Shown: positions 1 to 5,231, numbered from the stretch's first letter. The stretch is 5,397 nt of DNA from Planctomycetota bacterium (GCA_024277285.1 JAJRVM010000371.1:1-5397); one strand, 5' to 3'. The notes: generated by a model not told the origin, from the sequence alone. Numbers and translations: made by a program.

Positions 1-1
1 C

Positions 2-133
2 TTCACGCGTAACGAAGCGATTCGTGCCATCGTTACCGGATTCTTCCAACAGATCTTTGATCGAATTACGATCGAAAGTGTTCGCAACGCACTGAGCGAC
101 GCGATCGCGCGACGTGTTCGTGACTATGAATAA
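2..133 (+). CDS. sufD: SufD-like Fe-S cluster assembly scaffold protein, C-terminal end only
   Basis: Only the last 43 codons are present; the gene enters from the left edge and ends at TAA 131-133. The peptide contains the segments AIVTGFFQQIFDRI and TIESVRNALSDAIARRV. These match the usual C-terminal helix of SufB/SufD-family proteins, which have a 'GFF..vldRIp.esvr' pattern, and fit SufD better than SufB. SufD partners SufB and the ATPase SufC in the cytosolic SufBCD scaffold that builds Fe-S clusters. The assignment is supported by context: a Rieske ferredoxin and a SufT/DUF59 gene follow on the same strand, a frequent gene order in bacterial suf operons. The fragment is too short to show any catalytic residue, so the family call rests on the tail motif plus neighbours. 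Another SufB/D paralogue is the main alternative. Confidence 0.75.
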   Translation, partial: FTRNEAIRAIVTGFFQQIFDRITIESVRNALSDAIARRVRDYE

Positions 134-143
134 AACGCCCCAT

Positions 144-167
144 GCAGCGCCCAAAATGGCCCGCTGC
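144..167 (+). terminator. Weak hairpin just after the sufD-like gene
   Basis: GCAGCG (144-149) can pair with CGCTGC (162-167) across a 12-nt loop, 10 nt after the stop codon. There is no downstream T-run. It could be a weak or attenuating terminator, an mRNA-stabilising 3' hairpin, or chance in GC-rich DNA. Confidence 0.25.
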
Positions 168-265
168 GCCTGCATCCGGTGATGATGAGAGTCGGCACTT
201 TGCTACCGTTCCCATTCAATGCCACTCGACTATACTGGCGTCCAGGTGCAGACCATTTCCGCAAC

Positions 266-271
266 AAGAGG
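266..271 (+). promoter_or_regulatory. Ribosome binding site of the Rieske ferredoxin gene
   Basis: AAGAGG lies 5 nt before the ATG at 277. It favours this start over the in-frame upstream ATG at 142, whose extra 45 residues show no conservation-like features and lie in the spacer after sufD. Confidence 0.65.
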
Positions 272-276
272 CCATC

Positions 277-594
277 ATGGCAGAGTTTATCAAAGTAGCT
301 TCGGCAACAGACATTCCAGATCCCGGTCGCGTCACACTGGAACTCGACCAACGCGTCATCGTCCTTTTTCATATCGACGACCAGTGGTACTGTATCGATG
401 ATGTCTGCACGCACGACGGTGGTCCGCTAGGCGACGGTGCACTCGATGGACATTGCATCGCCTGCCCGCGCCATGGTGCCTTGTTTGATGTTCGTTCAGG
501 CAAGGCACTTTCCATGCCGGCAACCGAAGCCACTGCCTGTCACAAAGTGAAGGTCGAAGGGGATAATGTGCTGGTCTGCCTCGCAGACGACTAG
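277..594 (+). CDS. Rieske [2Fe-2S] ferredoxin (NirD/BphF-like small subfamily)
   Basis: This is a 105-aa single-domain, soluble Rieske protein that begins MAEFIKVASATDIP. The cluster-binding motifs are intact: C44-T-H46 in VCTHDGGPLGDG, and C63-P-R-H66 in CPRHGALFD. The two Cys and two His ligate a [2Fe-2S] cluster. The length is typical for stand-alone Rieske ferredoxins of dioxygenase and NirD type. There is no signal peptide or membrane anchor, so it is probably cytosolic. It lies 143 nt after the sufD-like gene and upstream of sufT on the same strand. Small Rieske proteins are often encoded inside or beside suf operons, so an electron-transfer role in Fe-S assembly is the likely inference, though the sequence does not prove it. 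The start at 277 was chosen for its ribosome binding site and the usual family N-terminus. Confidence 0.93.
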   Translation: MAEFIKVASATDIPDPGRVTLELDQRVIVLFHIDDQWYCIDDVCTHDGGPLGDGALDGHCIACPRHGALFDVRSGKALSMPATEATACHKVKVEGDNVLVCLADD

Positions 595-618
595 TTCGAC
601 AGCGTCACTTTGCAATCT

Positions 619-780
619 CGTTATTTCGCCAATGACCAGTGACCAATGACGACGGAAGCCCGAATGACGAGTGTCGAATGCGTTCCCATCGGACGACCTG
701 CCCAGCATCGCGCCGTACACGGTTTTCGGGCTTCGGAATTCGGCATTTTTGGTCATTGGGTATTTCGTCATTCGTCATTA
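619..780. repeat. Imperfect palindromic intergenic element, copy A
   Basis: The left arm (about 629-664) carries CCAATGACC, GACCAATGAC and GAAGCCCGAA (655-664). The right arm (about 725-759) carries the reverse complements TTCGGGCTTC (725-734) and GGTCATTGG (751-759). The right arm then runs on through TATTTCGTCATTCGTCATTA. The right arm recurs almost base for base at 5188-5231 (copy B) in the same orientation. Short degenerate AATGAC words are repeated within the arms. There is no transposase, so it resembles a REP/MITE-like dispersed palindrome. The open frames across it are low-complexity by-products of the repeat. Confidence 0.75.
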
Positions 781-827
781 CGCGGTCTCGGTTGGGCGGC
801 TAACGGTCGCTGTCCAGTTAGCGCCAC

Positions 828-862
828 ATTGTGCGGTGTTGAAGATTGTGCGGTGGTTGAAG
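828..862 (+). repeat. Tandem 17/18-bp duplication upstream of sufT
   Basis: ATTGTGCGGTGTTGAAG (828-844) is followed immediately by ATTGTGCGGTGGTTGAAG (845-862). The units differ by a single inserted G. The pair lies about 55 nt before the sufT start, probably in its untranslated leader or promoter area. It could be a slippage duplication or a double binding site. Confidence 0.7.
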
Positions 863-904
863 AAGTTTATTGGGAACGCTGCCAGCAGCAGAACAGGTAC
901 CAAT

Positions 905-910
905 AAGGAA
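905..910 (+). promoter_or_regulatory. Ribosome binding site that fixes the sufT start
   Basis: AAGGAA lies 7 nt before GTG 918. It makes GTG the best start and argues against the in-frame TTG at 870, which lacks such a site and would add 16 atypical residues. Confidence 0.7.
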
Positions 911-917
911 CTCTATT

Positions 918-1235
918 GTGGCTATTACTGAAGACGCGGTACGCGAAGAATTGAAGAAAGTCATCGACCCGGAACTGTTTGTCAACATCGTTGACCTGGG
1001 GCTGATCTACACCGTCAACCTGGCGGAAACGGACGATGGCAAGAGCGACATCAAGATCGAAATGACGTTGACCAGCCCGATGTGCCCCGCCGGCCCGCAA
1101 CTGATCGGTCAAAGCAAGAAGGTGGTCACCGAGATGGACGGGGTAGGGGAGGTGGAAGTGAAAGTCGTCATGTCTCCGCCTTGGTCGCCCGACTGCATGA
1201 CCGATGACGCGCGTGACCAACTCGGCATCTTTTAG
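918..1235 (+). CDS. sufT: SufT / MIP18-family (DUF59) Fe-S assembly factor
   Basis: This is a 105-aa protein beginning (GTG)AITEDAVREELKKVIDPEL. It is one complete DUF59 (MIP18/PaaD-like) domain of normal length. The hallmarks are DPE at residues 17-19, NIVDLGLIY at about 23-31, the T-S-P-M-C-P-A-G segment with the conserved Cys56, and the C-terminal S-P-P-W-S-P-D-C-M stretch at about 86-94. SufT-type proteins help mature or deliver Fe-S clusters to client proteins in the cytosol. The family is related to eukaryotic MIP18 and to the PaaD subunit involved in ring-oxygenase maturation. The position after sufD and a Rieske ferredoxin supports SufT over PaaD, since no phenylacetate genes are visible. 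Unlike compact suf operons, it is separated from the Rieske gene by 323 nt of repeat-bearing DNA, so it may have its own promoter. Confidence 0.9.
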   Translation: MAITEDAVREELKKVIDPELFVNIVDLGLIYTVNLAETDDGKSDIKIEMTLTSPMCPAGPQLIGQSKKVVTEMDGVGEVEVKVVMSPPWSPDCMTDDARDQLGIF

Positions 1236-1316
1236 AACCTGTCACAAGACTACCGGTCGGTACCGCCAGTACCAACCAAATCAACAGGATCAGCCAAGTC
1301 ATATGACAGGGTTCTA
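1233..1316 (+). repeat. Long-range inverted repeat starting at the sufT stop codon
   Basis: TAGAACCTGTCA (1233-1244, including the sufT stop) is the reverse complement of TGACAGGGTTCTA (1304-1316) apart from one extra G. The 59-nt interior contains a smaller GGTAC/GTACC hairpin. There is no T-run. It may be an RNA 3'-end structure of sufT or a small palindromic repeat. Confidence 0.55.
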
Positions 1317-1355
1317 GTCAGTCGTATCGGTATAGCCGATCGCAGCGTTTGACTA
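1315..1355 (+). other. Nested hairpin in the sufT-mfnD spacer
   Basis: An outer stem TAGTCA (1315-1320) / TGACTA (1350-1355) encloses an inner hairpin ATCGG (1326-1330) / CCGAT (1336-1340) with a TATAG loop. It directly adjoins the inverted repeat before it. The function is unknown, and stems this short could be chance. Confidence 0.35.
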
Positions 1356-1366
1356 AGTCAGGGACC

Positions 1367-1387
1367 CCTACGGGCTCGCCCCGTAGG
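1367..1387 (+). terminator. Perfect 8-bp GC-rich hairpin before mfnD
   Basis: CCTACGGG (1367-1374) pairs perfectly with CCCGTAGG (1380-1387) over a CTCGC loop. It lies 131 nt after sufT and 63 nt before mfnD. No U-tract follows, so it is either a non-canonical terminator for the suf transcript or part of a structured mfnD leader. Confidence 0.45.
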
Positions 1388-1450
1388 TGAACGAGTTTGG
1401 CCAGCTAAGACGCCGATACCCTCACCCACTCACCCCCACGCTCTCCGCTC

Positions 1451-2500
1451 ATGCAAGTACTGGTTTACGAATACCTTACTGGCGGCGGACTATGGTCCGA
1501 ACCCGAATCGGTTGCCGCCCGGCACGCACTCTTGGCCGAAGGCCGCGGTATGGTCGAAGCGATCAGCAGCGACCTGGCGCGCGTGGCTGACATGCAGCTG
1601 GTCCAGTTCCGGGACGAACGGCTGCACGACACGGTACGTGCCACGGGAAACGTGGTTGCGATTCGTAGCCAACAGGAAGAGCGCGAACAATTAGCCTATT
1701 GGAGTGCGCGCGTCGATGGCGTACTGTTGATTGCGCCCGAACAAGACGATCGCTTGTTGGAACGATGCCAAATCGTTCACGACAACTGCGGAACGCTCAT
1801 CTCGCCCGACGCGCGGTTCGTGAGACTCACGGGCGACAAACACGCCACGGCCGCCGAGTTGGCTGCGGCCAAGGTTCCCACACCGCAAGCAATCCGCCTC
1901 ACAGCGCATCAGCTCGGCGAACTCTCTCCCCCCTCGATTCCCTTCGTCTACCCCGTGGTCATCAAGCCCGCCAAGGGGGTCGGGTCGCTCGACACTTTCC
2001 GCCTCGACCGCTCCGACCAATGGTCTGACGTGGCCCACGCGTTGAATCGGCCACACACCGATTGGCGGCTCGAACAATACTGCACCGGGACACCGGTAAG
2101 CGTGGCCGTCCTATGCGGTCCGCGCGGCCACGTGGTGTTACCTCCTTGTCTGCAGCGGATCTCGCTAGACGACCGCTTTCGATACCTCGGCGGCCGCTAT
2201 CCGTTGGCTGCGGACCTCGTCCCGCGCGCCTGTCAATTGGCGCGCGCCACACTTGCCGCACTGGCCCTCACGACCGGATACATTGGCATTGATATGATCC
2301 TGAGCGACGATCTGGCCACCCACGAAGATGTGGTCCTCGAAGTCAATCCTCGTCTGACCACCTCGTACGTTGGCTTGCGACACGCAAGTTGCTCGAACCT
2401 GGCCGAAGCGATGCTGGCCATCGGACGTGGGCAGTCATATCCATTGTTCTTTCGACCGGGTCAAGTAGAATTTGATTGCCAGGGACGCGCCGACTCATGA
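1451..2500 (+). CDS. mfnD: ATP-grasp ligase, MfnD-like (tyramine/tyrosine-glutamate ligase of methanofuran synthesis)
   Basis: A 349-aa ATP-grasp protein. It begins MQVLVYEYLTGGGL, the N-terminal pattern seen in bacterial homologues linked to H4MPT-dependent C1 metabolism. Visible ATP-grasp elements are T-G-D-K130 opening the central domain, V-V-I-K172-P-A-K-G-V-G-S as the nucleotide-binding lysine and glycine-rich loop, L-E-Q-Y at about 207-210, Y-I-G-I-D281-M-I-L, and V-L-E297-V-N299-P-R-L-T with the Mg2+-binding acidic and Asn residues. Archaeal MfnD joins glutamate to tyramine through a gamma-linkage using ATP. The bacterial substrate may differ. The gene overlaps the MfnF-like gene by ATGA, implying translational coupling. 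No Shine-Dalgarno sequence precedes ATG 1451; the upstream stretch is C/T-rich. Another ATP-grasp specificity is possible, but the next two genes make the methanofuran role likely. Confidence 0.82.
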   Translation: MQVLVYEYLTGGGLWSEPESVAARHALLAEGRGMVEAISSDLARVADMQLVQFRDERLHDTVRATGNVVAIRSQQEEREQLAYWSARVDGVLLIAPEQDDRLLERCQIVHDNCGTLISPDARFVRLTGDKHATAAELAAAKVPTPQAIRLTAHQLGELSPPSIPFVYPVVIKPAKGVGSLDTFRLDRSDQWSDVAHALNRPHTDWRLEQYCTGTPVSVAVLCGPRGHVVLPPCLQRISLDDRFRYLGGRYPLAADLVPRACQLARATLAALALTTGYIGIDMILSDDLATHEDVVLEVNPRLTTSYVGLRHASCSNLAEAMLAIGRGQSYPLFFRPGQVEFDCQGRADS

Positions 2501-3513
2501 ACTGGTTAGCTCTTGATATCGGCGGTGCCAACTTGAAGCTGGCCAATGGCCAGGGGTTCGCCCTGTCGCGCGCATTCGCCCTGTGGAAGGACCACCACCG
2601 CTTGGTCGCCGAGTTGCACGCGGCCATTGCCGCGGCACCACCGTGTGATCGAGTGGCAGTGACCATGACAGGCGAGTTGGCCGATTGCTTCTTGTCGAGA
2701 GCCGAAGGTGTGCGTTACATTCTCGCCGCTGTTCAGGAAGCGGCCAGCGAGTACGATCCACGTTTCTACCTGGTCGACGGACGCCTGGTTACCGCGACCA
2801 CCGCAGCCTCGGCACCACGCTTGGCAGCGTCCGCCAATTGGCATGCCCTGGCAACCTACTGCGGCCGATTCGCAGCAGACACCTCAGCCTTGCTGGTCGA
2901 CACCGGCTCGACCACCGTCGACATCGTGCCACTCGACCATGGGCAAGTGGCCAACCGAGCGGCAAATGACTTGGATCGGCTGAGGGTGGGCGAACTGGTT
3001 TATACCGGCATCGAACGCAGCCCCGTCTGTGCGCTGGTGCGCACGTTGCCCTATCGCGGCCAACACTATCCGATTGCTCAAGAAGTGTTTGCCACGCTGC
3101 GCGACGTCCATTTGCTGGCCAGAAATATTCCGGAAGCCCCCGACGACCGAAACACGGCCGACGGCCAACCAGCCACTTGCGCGGCAGCGCACCGACGTCT
3201 GGCGCGCATGCTATGTGCCGAGCAAGATCAAGTATCGCGCGCGGAAGTGCAAGCTTGGGCCGACGAAATCGTCGAGATTCAGTTACAATTATTGGCACAG
3301 TCCGCCCAAAAAGTCCTCGATCACTGCCGCCAACCGCCGACCACCGTGGTGGCAACCGGTCACGGCCATCGAGTCACTCGGCAACTGCTCCAACGAATCG
3401 GCTGGACCGGCACCATCGTATCGCTCGACCAACTGCTCGCACCAGCCGTTTCCCGTTGCGCCACCGCGCATGCCCTCGCCATATTGGCAAGTGAACGCCA
3501 AGAGCCCCAGTGA
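2497..3513 (+). CDS. mfnF: H4MPT-linked C1 transfer pathway protein (COG1548 type), MfnF-like
   Basis: A 338-aa protein of the ASKHA fold, related to the hydantoinase A/oxoprolinase group. N-terminal L-A-L-D7-I-G-G-A-N-L-K is the phosphate-1 motif. V-A-V-T-M-T58-G-E-L-A-D-C is typical of this family. L-L-V-D135-T-G-S-T-T-V-D-I is phosphate-2, and A-T-G-H-G-H at about 287-291 lies near the nucleotide or diphosphate site. Bacterial members are annotated as probable H4MPT-linked C1 transfer pathway proteins. The archaeal homologue MfnF couples aminomethylfuranmethanol diphosphate to gamma-glutamyl-tyramine, building the core of methanofuran. The start codon ATG 2497 overlaps the mfnD stop (ATGA), which favours it over an in-frame TTG at 2476. 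Length and motifs look complete. The exact bacterial product is inferred from family and operon context. Confidence 0.85.
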   Translation: MNWLALDIGGANLKLANGQGFALSRAFALWKDHHRLVAELHAAIAAAPPCDRVAVTMTGELADCFLSRAEGVRYILAAVQEAASEYDPRFYLVDGRLVTATTAASAPRLAASANWHALATYCGRFAADTSALLVDTGSTTVDIVPLDHGQVANRAANDLDRLRVGELVYTGIERSPVCALVRTLPYRGQHYPIAQEVFATLRDVHLLARNIPEAPDDRNTADGQPATCAAAHRRLARMLCAEQDQVSRAEVQAWADEIVEIQLQLLAQSAQKVLDHCRQPPTTVVATGHGHRVTRQLLQRIGWTGTIVSLDQLLAPAVSRCATAHALAILASERQEPQ

Positions 3514-3519
3514 GTTCGT

Positions 3520-3544
3520 AGCTGGGCCCGCCAAGGGCTCAGCT
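3520..3544 (+). terminator. Strong hairpin just after the mfnF-like gene
   Basis: AGCTGGGCCC (3520-3529) pairs with GGGCTCAGCT (3535-3544) over a GCCAA loop, with one G-U wobble in 10 pairs. It begins 7 nt after the stop codon. No U-tract follows, so it may be a partial terminator or a 3'-end stabiliser rather than a full intrinsic terminator. Confidence 0.5.
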
Positions 3545-3591
3545 GAAGTGCCACCAGCATGCCACACTGGAAGAAAGGGATGGATCGAAAT

Positions 3592-3639
3592 CGGCCCGGC
3601 AGGGCCGGTACAGCCTCTGCCGGTGTCGTAAGGCACCGG
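3592..3639 (+). other. Two further small hairpins in the mfnF-mfnE gap
   Basis: CGGCCC (3592-3597) pairs with GGGCCG (3602-3607) over GGCA. CCGGTG (3620-3625) pairs with CACCGG (3634-3639) over 8 nt. A GCCGGT word occurs twice here, so alternative pairings with ACCGG are possible. The 176-nt gap shows no coding signal; it is probably a processed or structured RNA spacer. Confidence 0.35.
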
Positions 3640-3689
3640 TGGGGTTCAAACCAAAACCGGCAAGCCCTGAAAGAGCGACAGAAGAAACC

Positions 3690-4355
3690 ATGGATACCGA
3701 CACCGCAGGCCAATTTGGCTCCCATACCACGCGACTGCATTGCGCAACGCGCGTGGTCAAAGTCGGGGGAAGCTTAATCGCCGATCGGCGTCTAGCCTCA
3801 CGGCTTATCCATTGGCTTGATGCACAAACCCCGTGGCCAACTCTGTTGATCGTCGGCGGCGGAGCGTTGGCAGATGGGGTTCGCGCATTAGACGCGCGCC
3901 ACGGGCTACCTGCCGCAATCGCTCACGAACAGGCGATCCGCGCAATGCAGGTCAATTCGTTCGCGCTGCTGCAGCTATGCAATGAGTTATCTTGGTTGAC
4001 ACATTTGCCCGATTGGCAACCGAGTCACTCTTCGGTCCAACGCGTCATTCTCGACCCGCTCGAGGGCCTGCGAAACGTCAAGTCGCTAGTGGACGATGGC
4101 GCGCTACCAATCGGTTGGCATGTGACGAGCGACAGCATTGCCGCAAATGTCGCACATCGGCTTGGTGCCGCCGAACTCGTCTTGCTCAAGTCCGCGCTAC
4201 CGACGCGGCGCGCGACGACCATGACGCACGCTGCAGCCACTAACATGGGCTATGTCGATCCCTATTTTGCGACGGCGGCGCGCAAACTGGTGCACGTACG
4301 CGCGGTCAACTTCCGCGATGAGACGTTGGCCGAGATCCGTTTAACACATCAATAG
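3690..4355 (+). CDS. mfnE: Amino-acid-kinase-family protein, MfnE-like (aminomethylfuran phosphate kinase)
   Basis: A 221-aa single-domain member of the amino acid kinase superfamily (aspartate kinase/UMP kinase fold). It shows the N-terminal V-V-K24-V-G-G-S-L-I motif, the substrate/phosphate loop L-L-I-V-G-G-G-A-L-A-D-G at about 52-63, and the nucleotide-side segment W-H-V-T-S-D-S-I-A-A at about 143-152 followed by E-L-V-L-L-K167-S. It has no ACT domain and is shorter than aspartokinase. Archaeal MfnE phosphorylates aminomethylfuranmethanol phosphate to the diphosphate, the donor used by MfnF, and the MfnF-like gene is directly upstream. ATG 3690 was chosen over GTG 3639; a 20-residue polar lead precedes the first beta strand, and GTG 3753 would remove it. 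A generic amino-acid or uridylate-like kinase is the alternative, made less likely by the neighbours. Confidence 0.8.
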   Translation: MDTDTAGQFGSHTTRLHCATRVVKVGGSLIADRRLASRLIHWLDAQTPWPTLLIVGGGALADGVRALDARHGLPAAIAHEQAIRAMQVNSFALLQLCNELSWLTHLPDWQPSHSSVQRVILDPLEGLRNVKSLVDDGALPIGWHVTSDSIAANVAHRLGAAELVLLKSALPTRRATTMTHAAATNMGYVDPYFATAARKLVHVRAVNFRDETLAEIRLTHQ

Positions 4356-4370
4356 ACGCACGCGACACTC

Positions 4371-4402
4371 TGCAGCGTTGCTGCAACCGCTACGCGTTGC
4401 GG
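4371..4402. terminator. Probable bidirectional terminator between convergent genes
   Basis: TGCAGC (4371-4376) pairs perfectly with GCTGCA (4380-4385) over GTT. Next to it, CCGC (4387-4390) can pair with GCGG (4399-4402). The hairpins lie 15 nt after the mfnE-like stop and 34 nt after the minus-strand stop, where a shared terminator is expected. No clear U-tract is seen on either side. Confidence 0.45.
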
Positions 4403-4435
4403 AACCAGAATGTCGAGCGGATTCATCAGGCAGAT

Positions 4436-4897
4436 TCACCGCGTTTGCCATGCACCCGTGGCGTTGGCATTGGGCAAGGTGGTCAGATTGACCGGCTGGC
4501 CAGGCGGTTGCGGTTGCCCGACCGCGGTCGCGTCGTTGACCGGCATGCCATTGAGTTTCAACGACGAGGTGCCGGGCTGAGACGAGGTGCCCGCCGGTGC
4601 TGAATAGGAGGCCGGAATGACGGCCGAGCCAGCGGCGGGCGTCGGCGCGTTGGCCGCGCCCATGAATGCCCCAGGAGCTGTGCCGGGCTGCGTTGCCGAG
4701 GCCCCACTTGCTGCGGCAGGAGGCGCGGTTGGAGGTACGTAGTAGGCACCCGAAGTGCCAACCGTTCCCGTCTTCGGAGGCGGCACCGTGGCCGATCCGT
4801 AGGGAGCCAATACGCTCATCGAGTCCACCGAAGGGGTCGGCGCGTGGCAACCCATCGAAAACATTGCCATGCCTGCCACCGCCAATAACCACTTCAT
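4436..4897 (-). CDS. Putative Ala/Pro-rich lipoprotein of unknown function
   Basis: A 153-aa protein not recognised by family. MKWLLAVAGMAMFSMGC is a short basic then hydrophobic leader ending in Cys17, which resembles a lipoprotein signal with a non-ideal lipobox (S-M-G-C, Ser at -3). The mature part is low complexity and rich in Ala, Pro, Gly, Thr and Ser, with stretches such as VPPTAPPAAASG and PQPPGQP. It has few charged residues and no obvious globular domain. It is therefore probably a disordered, membrane-tethered cell-envelope protein. The start is well supported: the minus-strand AAGGAG (4906-4911) is 8 nt upstream. It is convergent with the mfn genes, so it is a separate transcription unit. 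The overlapping 183-aa frame on the same strand lacks these signals and was not called. Confidence 0.75.
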   Translation of the reverse strand: MKWLLAVAGMAMFSMGCHAPTPSVDSMSVLAPYGSATVPPPKTGTVGTSGAYYVPPTAPPAAASGASATQPGTAPGAFMGAANAPTPAAGSAVIPASYSAPAGTSSQPGTSSLKLNGMPVNDATAVGQPQPPGQPVNLTTLPNANATGAWQTR

Positions 4898-4905
4898 CAG
4901 CTCCG

Positions 4906-4911
4906 CTCCTT
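4906..4911 (-). promoter_or_regulatory. Ribosome binding site of the lipoprotein gene
   Basis: The minus strand reads AAGGAG, a near-consensus Shine-Dalgarno sequence 8 nt before ATG 4897. It is the strongest such site in the window and supports both the gene and its start. Confidence 0.75.
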
Positions 4912-5082
4912 GTAGTTACTCTGTTGCCAATCCCCGTCAGAGTCTGTGTCTACAGAGTTTGGGGGGCGGTAGAGTATCGAATCCTCCTTTTTTGTCCAAT
5001 ACCGGTTTTTTTGCTAAAGCGAGGTTATGTTCCACGCCCGAAGATTGCGTGGTGCGGATGCTAGCGGTGCCTTTGGCAAGCA

Positions 5083-5231
5083 CGAATGACAAAATACCCA
5101 ATGACGACTGAATAACGAAGCACCAATGACGAAGCCCGAAAGCCATCCCAGCAGACACTCGTCTGCAGCGCTGCATTGCAAGCCGTATTCGGGCTTCGGA
5201 TTTCGGCAATGTGTGGTCATTGGGTATTTCG
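5083..5231. repeat. Imperfect palindromic intergenic element, copy B
   Basis: The left arm holds AATACCCAATGAC (5093-5105), ACCAATGAC (5122-5130) and GAAGCCCGAA (5131-5140). The right arm holds TTCGGGCTTC (5188-5197) and GGTCATTGGGTATT (5215-5228), the reverse complements. The right arm matches 725-768 of copy A with only a few substitutions and a 1-nt indel. The 47-nt centre (5141-5187) differs from copy A and has its own palindromes. No open frame across it looks like a real protein. Confidence 0.75.
5151..5180. repeat. Nested palindromes at the tip of element B
   Basis: GCAGAC (5151-5156) pairs with GTCTGC (5161-5166) over ACTC. It overlaps the perfect 12-bp palindrome TGCAGCGCTGCA (5164-5175), which is followed by TGCATTGCA (5172-5180). 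These lie at the apex of the larger palindrome and could form alternative hairpins. Confidence 0.6.

Noticed and set aside
231..236. TATACT resembling a -10 box before the Rieske gene
   Set aside because: No -35-like hexamer at proper spacing; the nearest, TTGCTA at 200-205, is 25 nt away. The gene may simply be co-transcribed with sufD.
646..931. Two overlapping plus-strand open frames and a minus-strand frame (496-771) in the Rieske-sufT gap
   Set aside because: They read through the palindromic element, have repeat-derived, low-quality sequence and no ribosome binding site, and the minus frame also overlaps the Rieske gene.
1416..1450. C/T-rich stretch before mfnD as a regulatory tract
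   Set aside because: It shows compositional bias without a defined motif, and nothing supports a specific function.
2789..3355. 188-aa minus-strand frame inside the mfnF-like gene
   Set aside because: It is Arg/Pro-rich and antisense to a gene with clear ASKHA motifs, which is a typical shadow in GC-rich DNA.
3641..3653. GGGGTTCAAACC resembling a tRNA T-arm
   Set aside because: No acceptor, D or anticodon arms can be found at proper distances, so it is a chance match.
4341..4892. 183-aa minus-strand frame overlapping the lipoprotein gene
   Set aside because: It lacks a signal-like leader and would run into the end of mfnE. The 153-aa frame has the ribosome binding site and a coherent composition.
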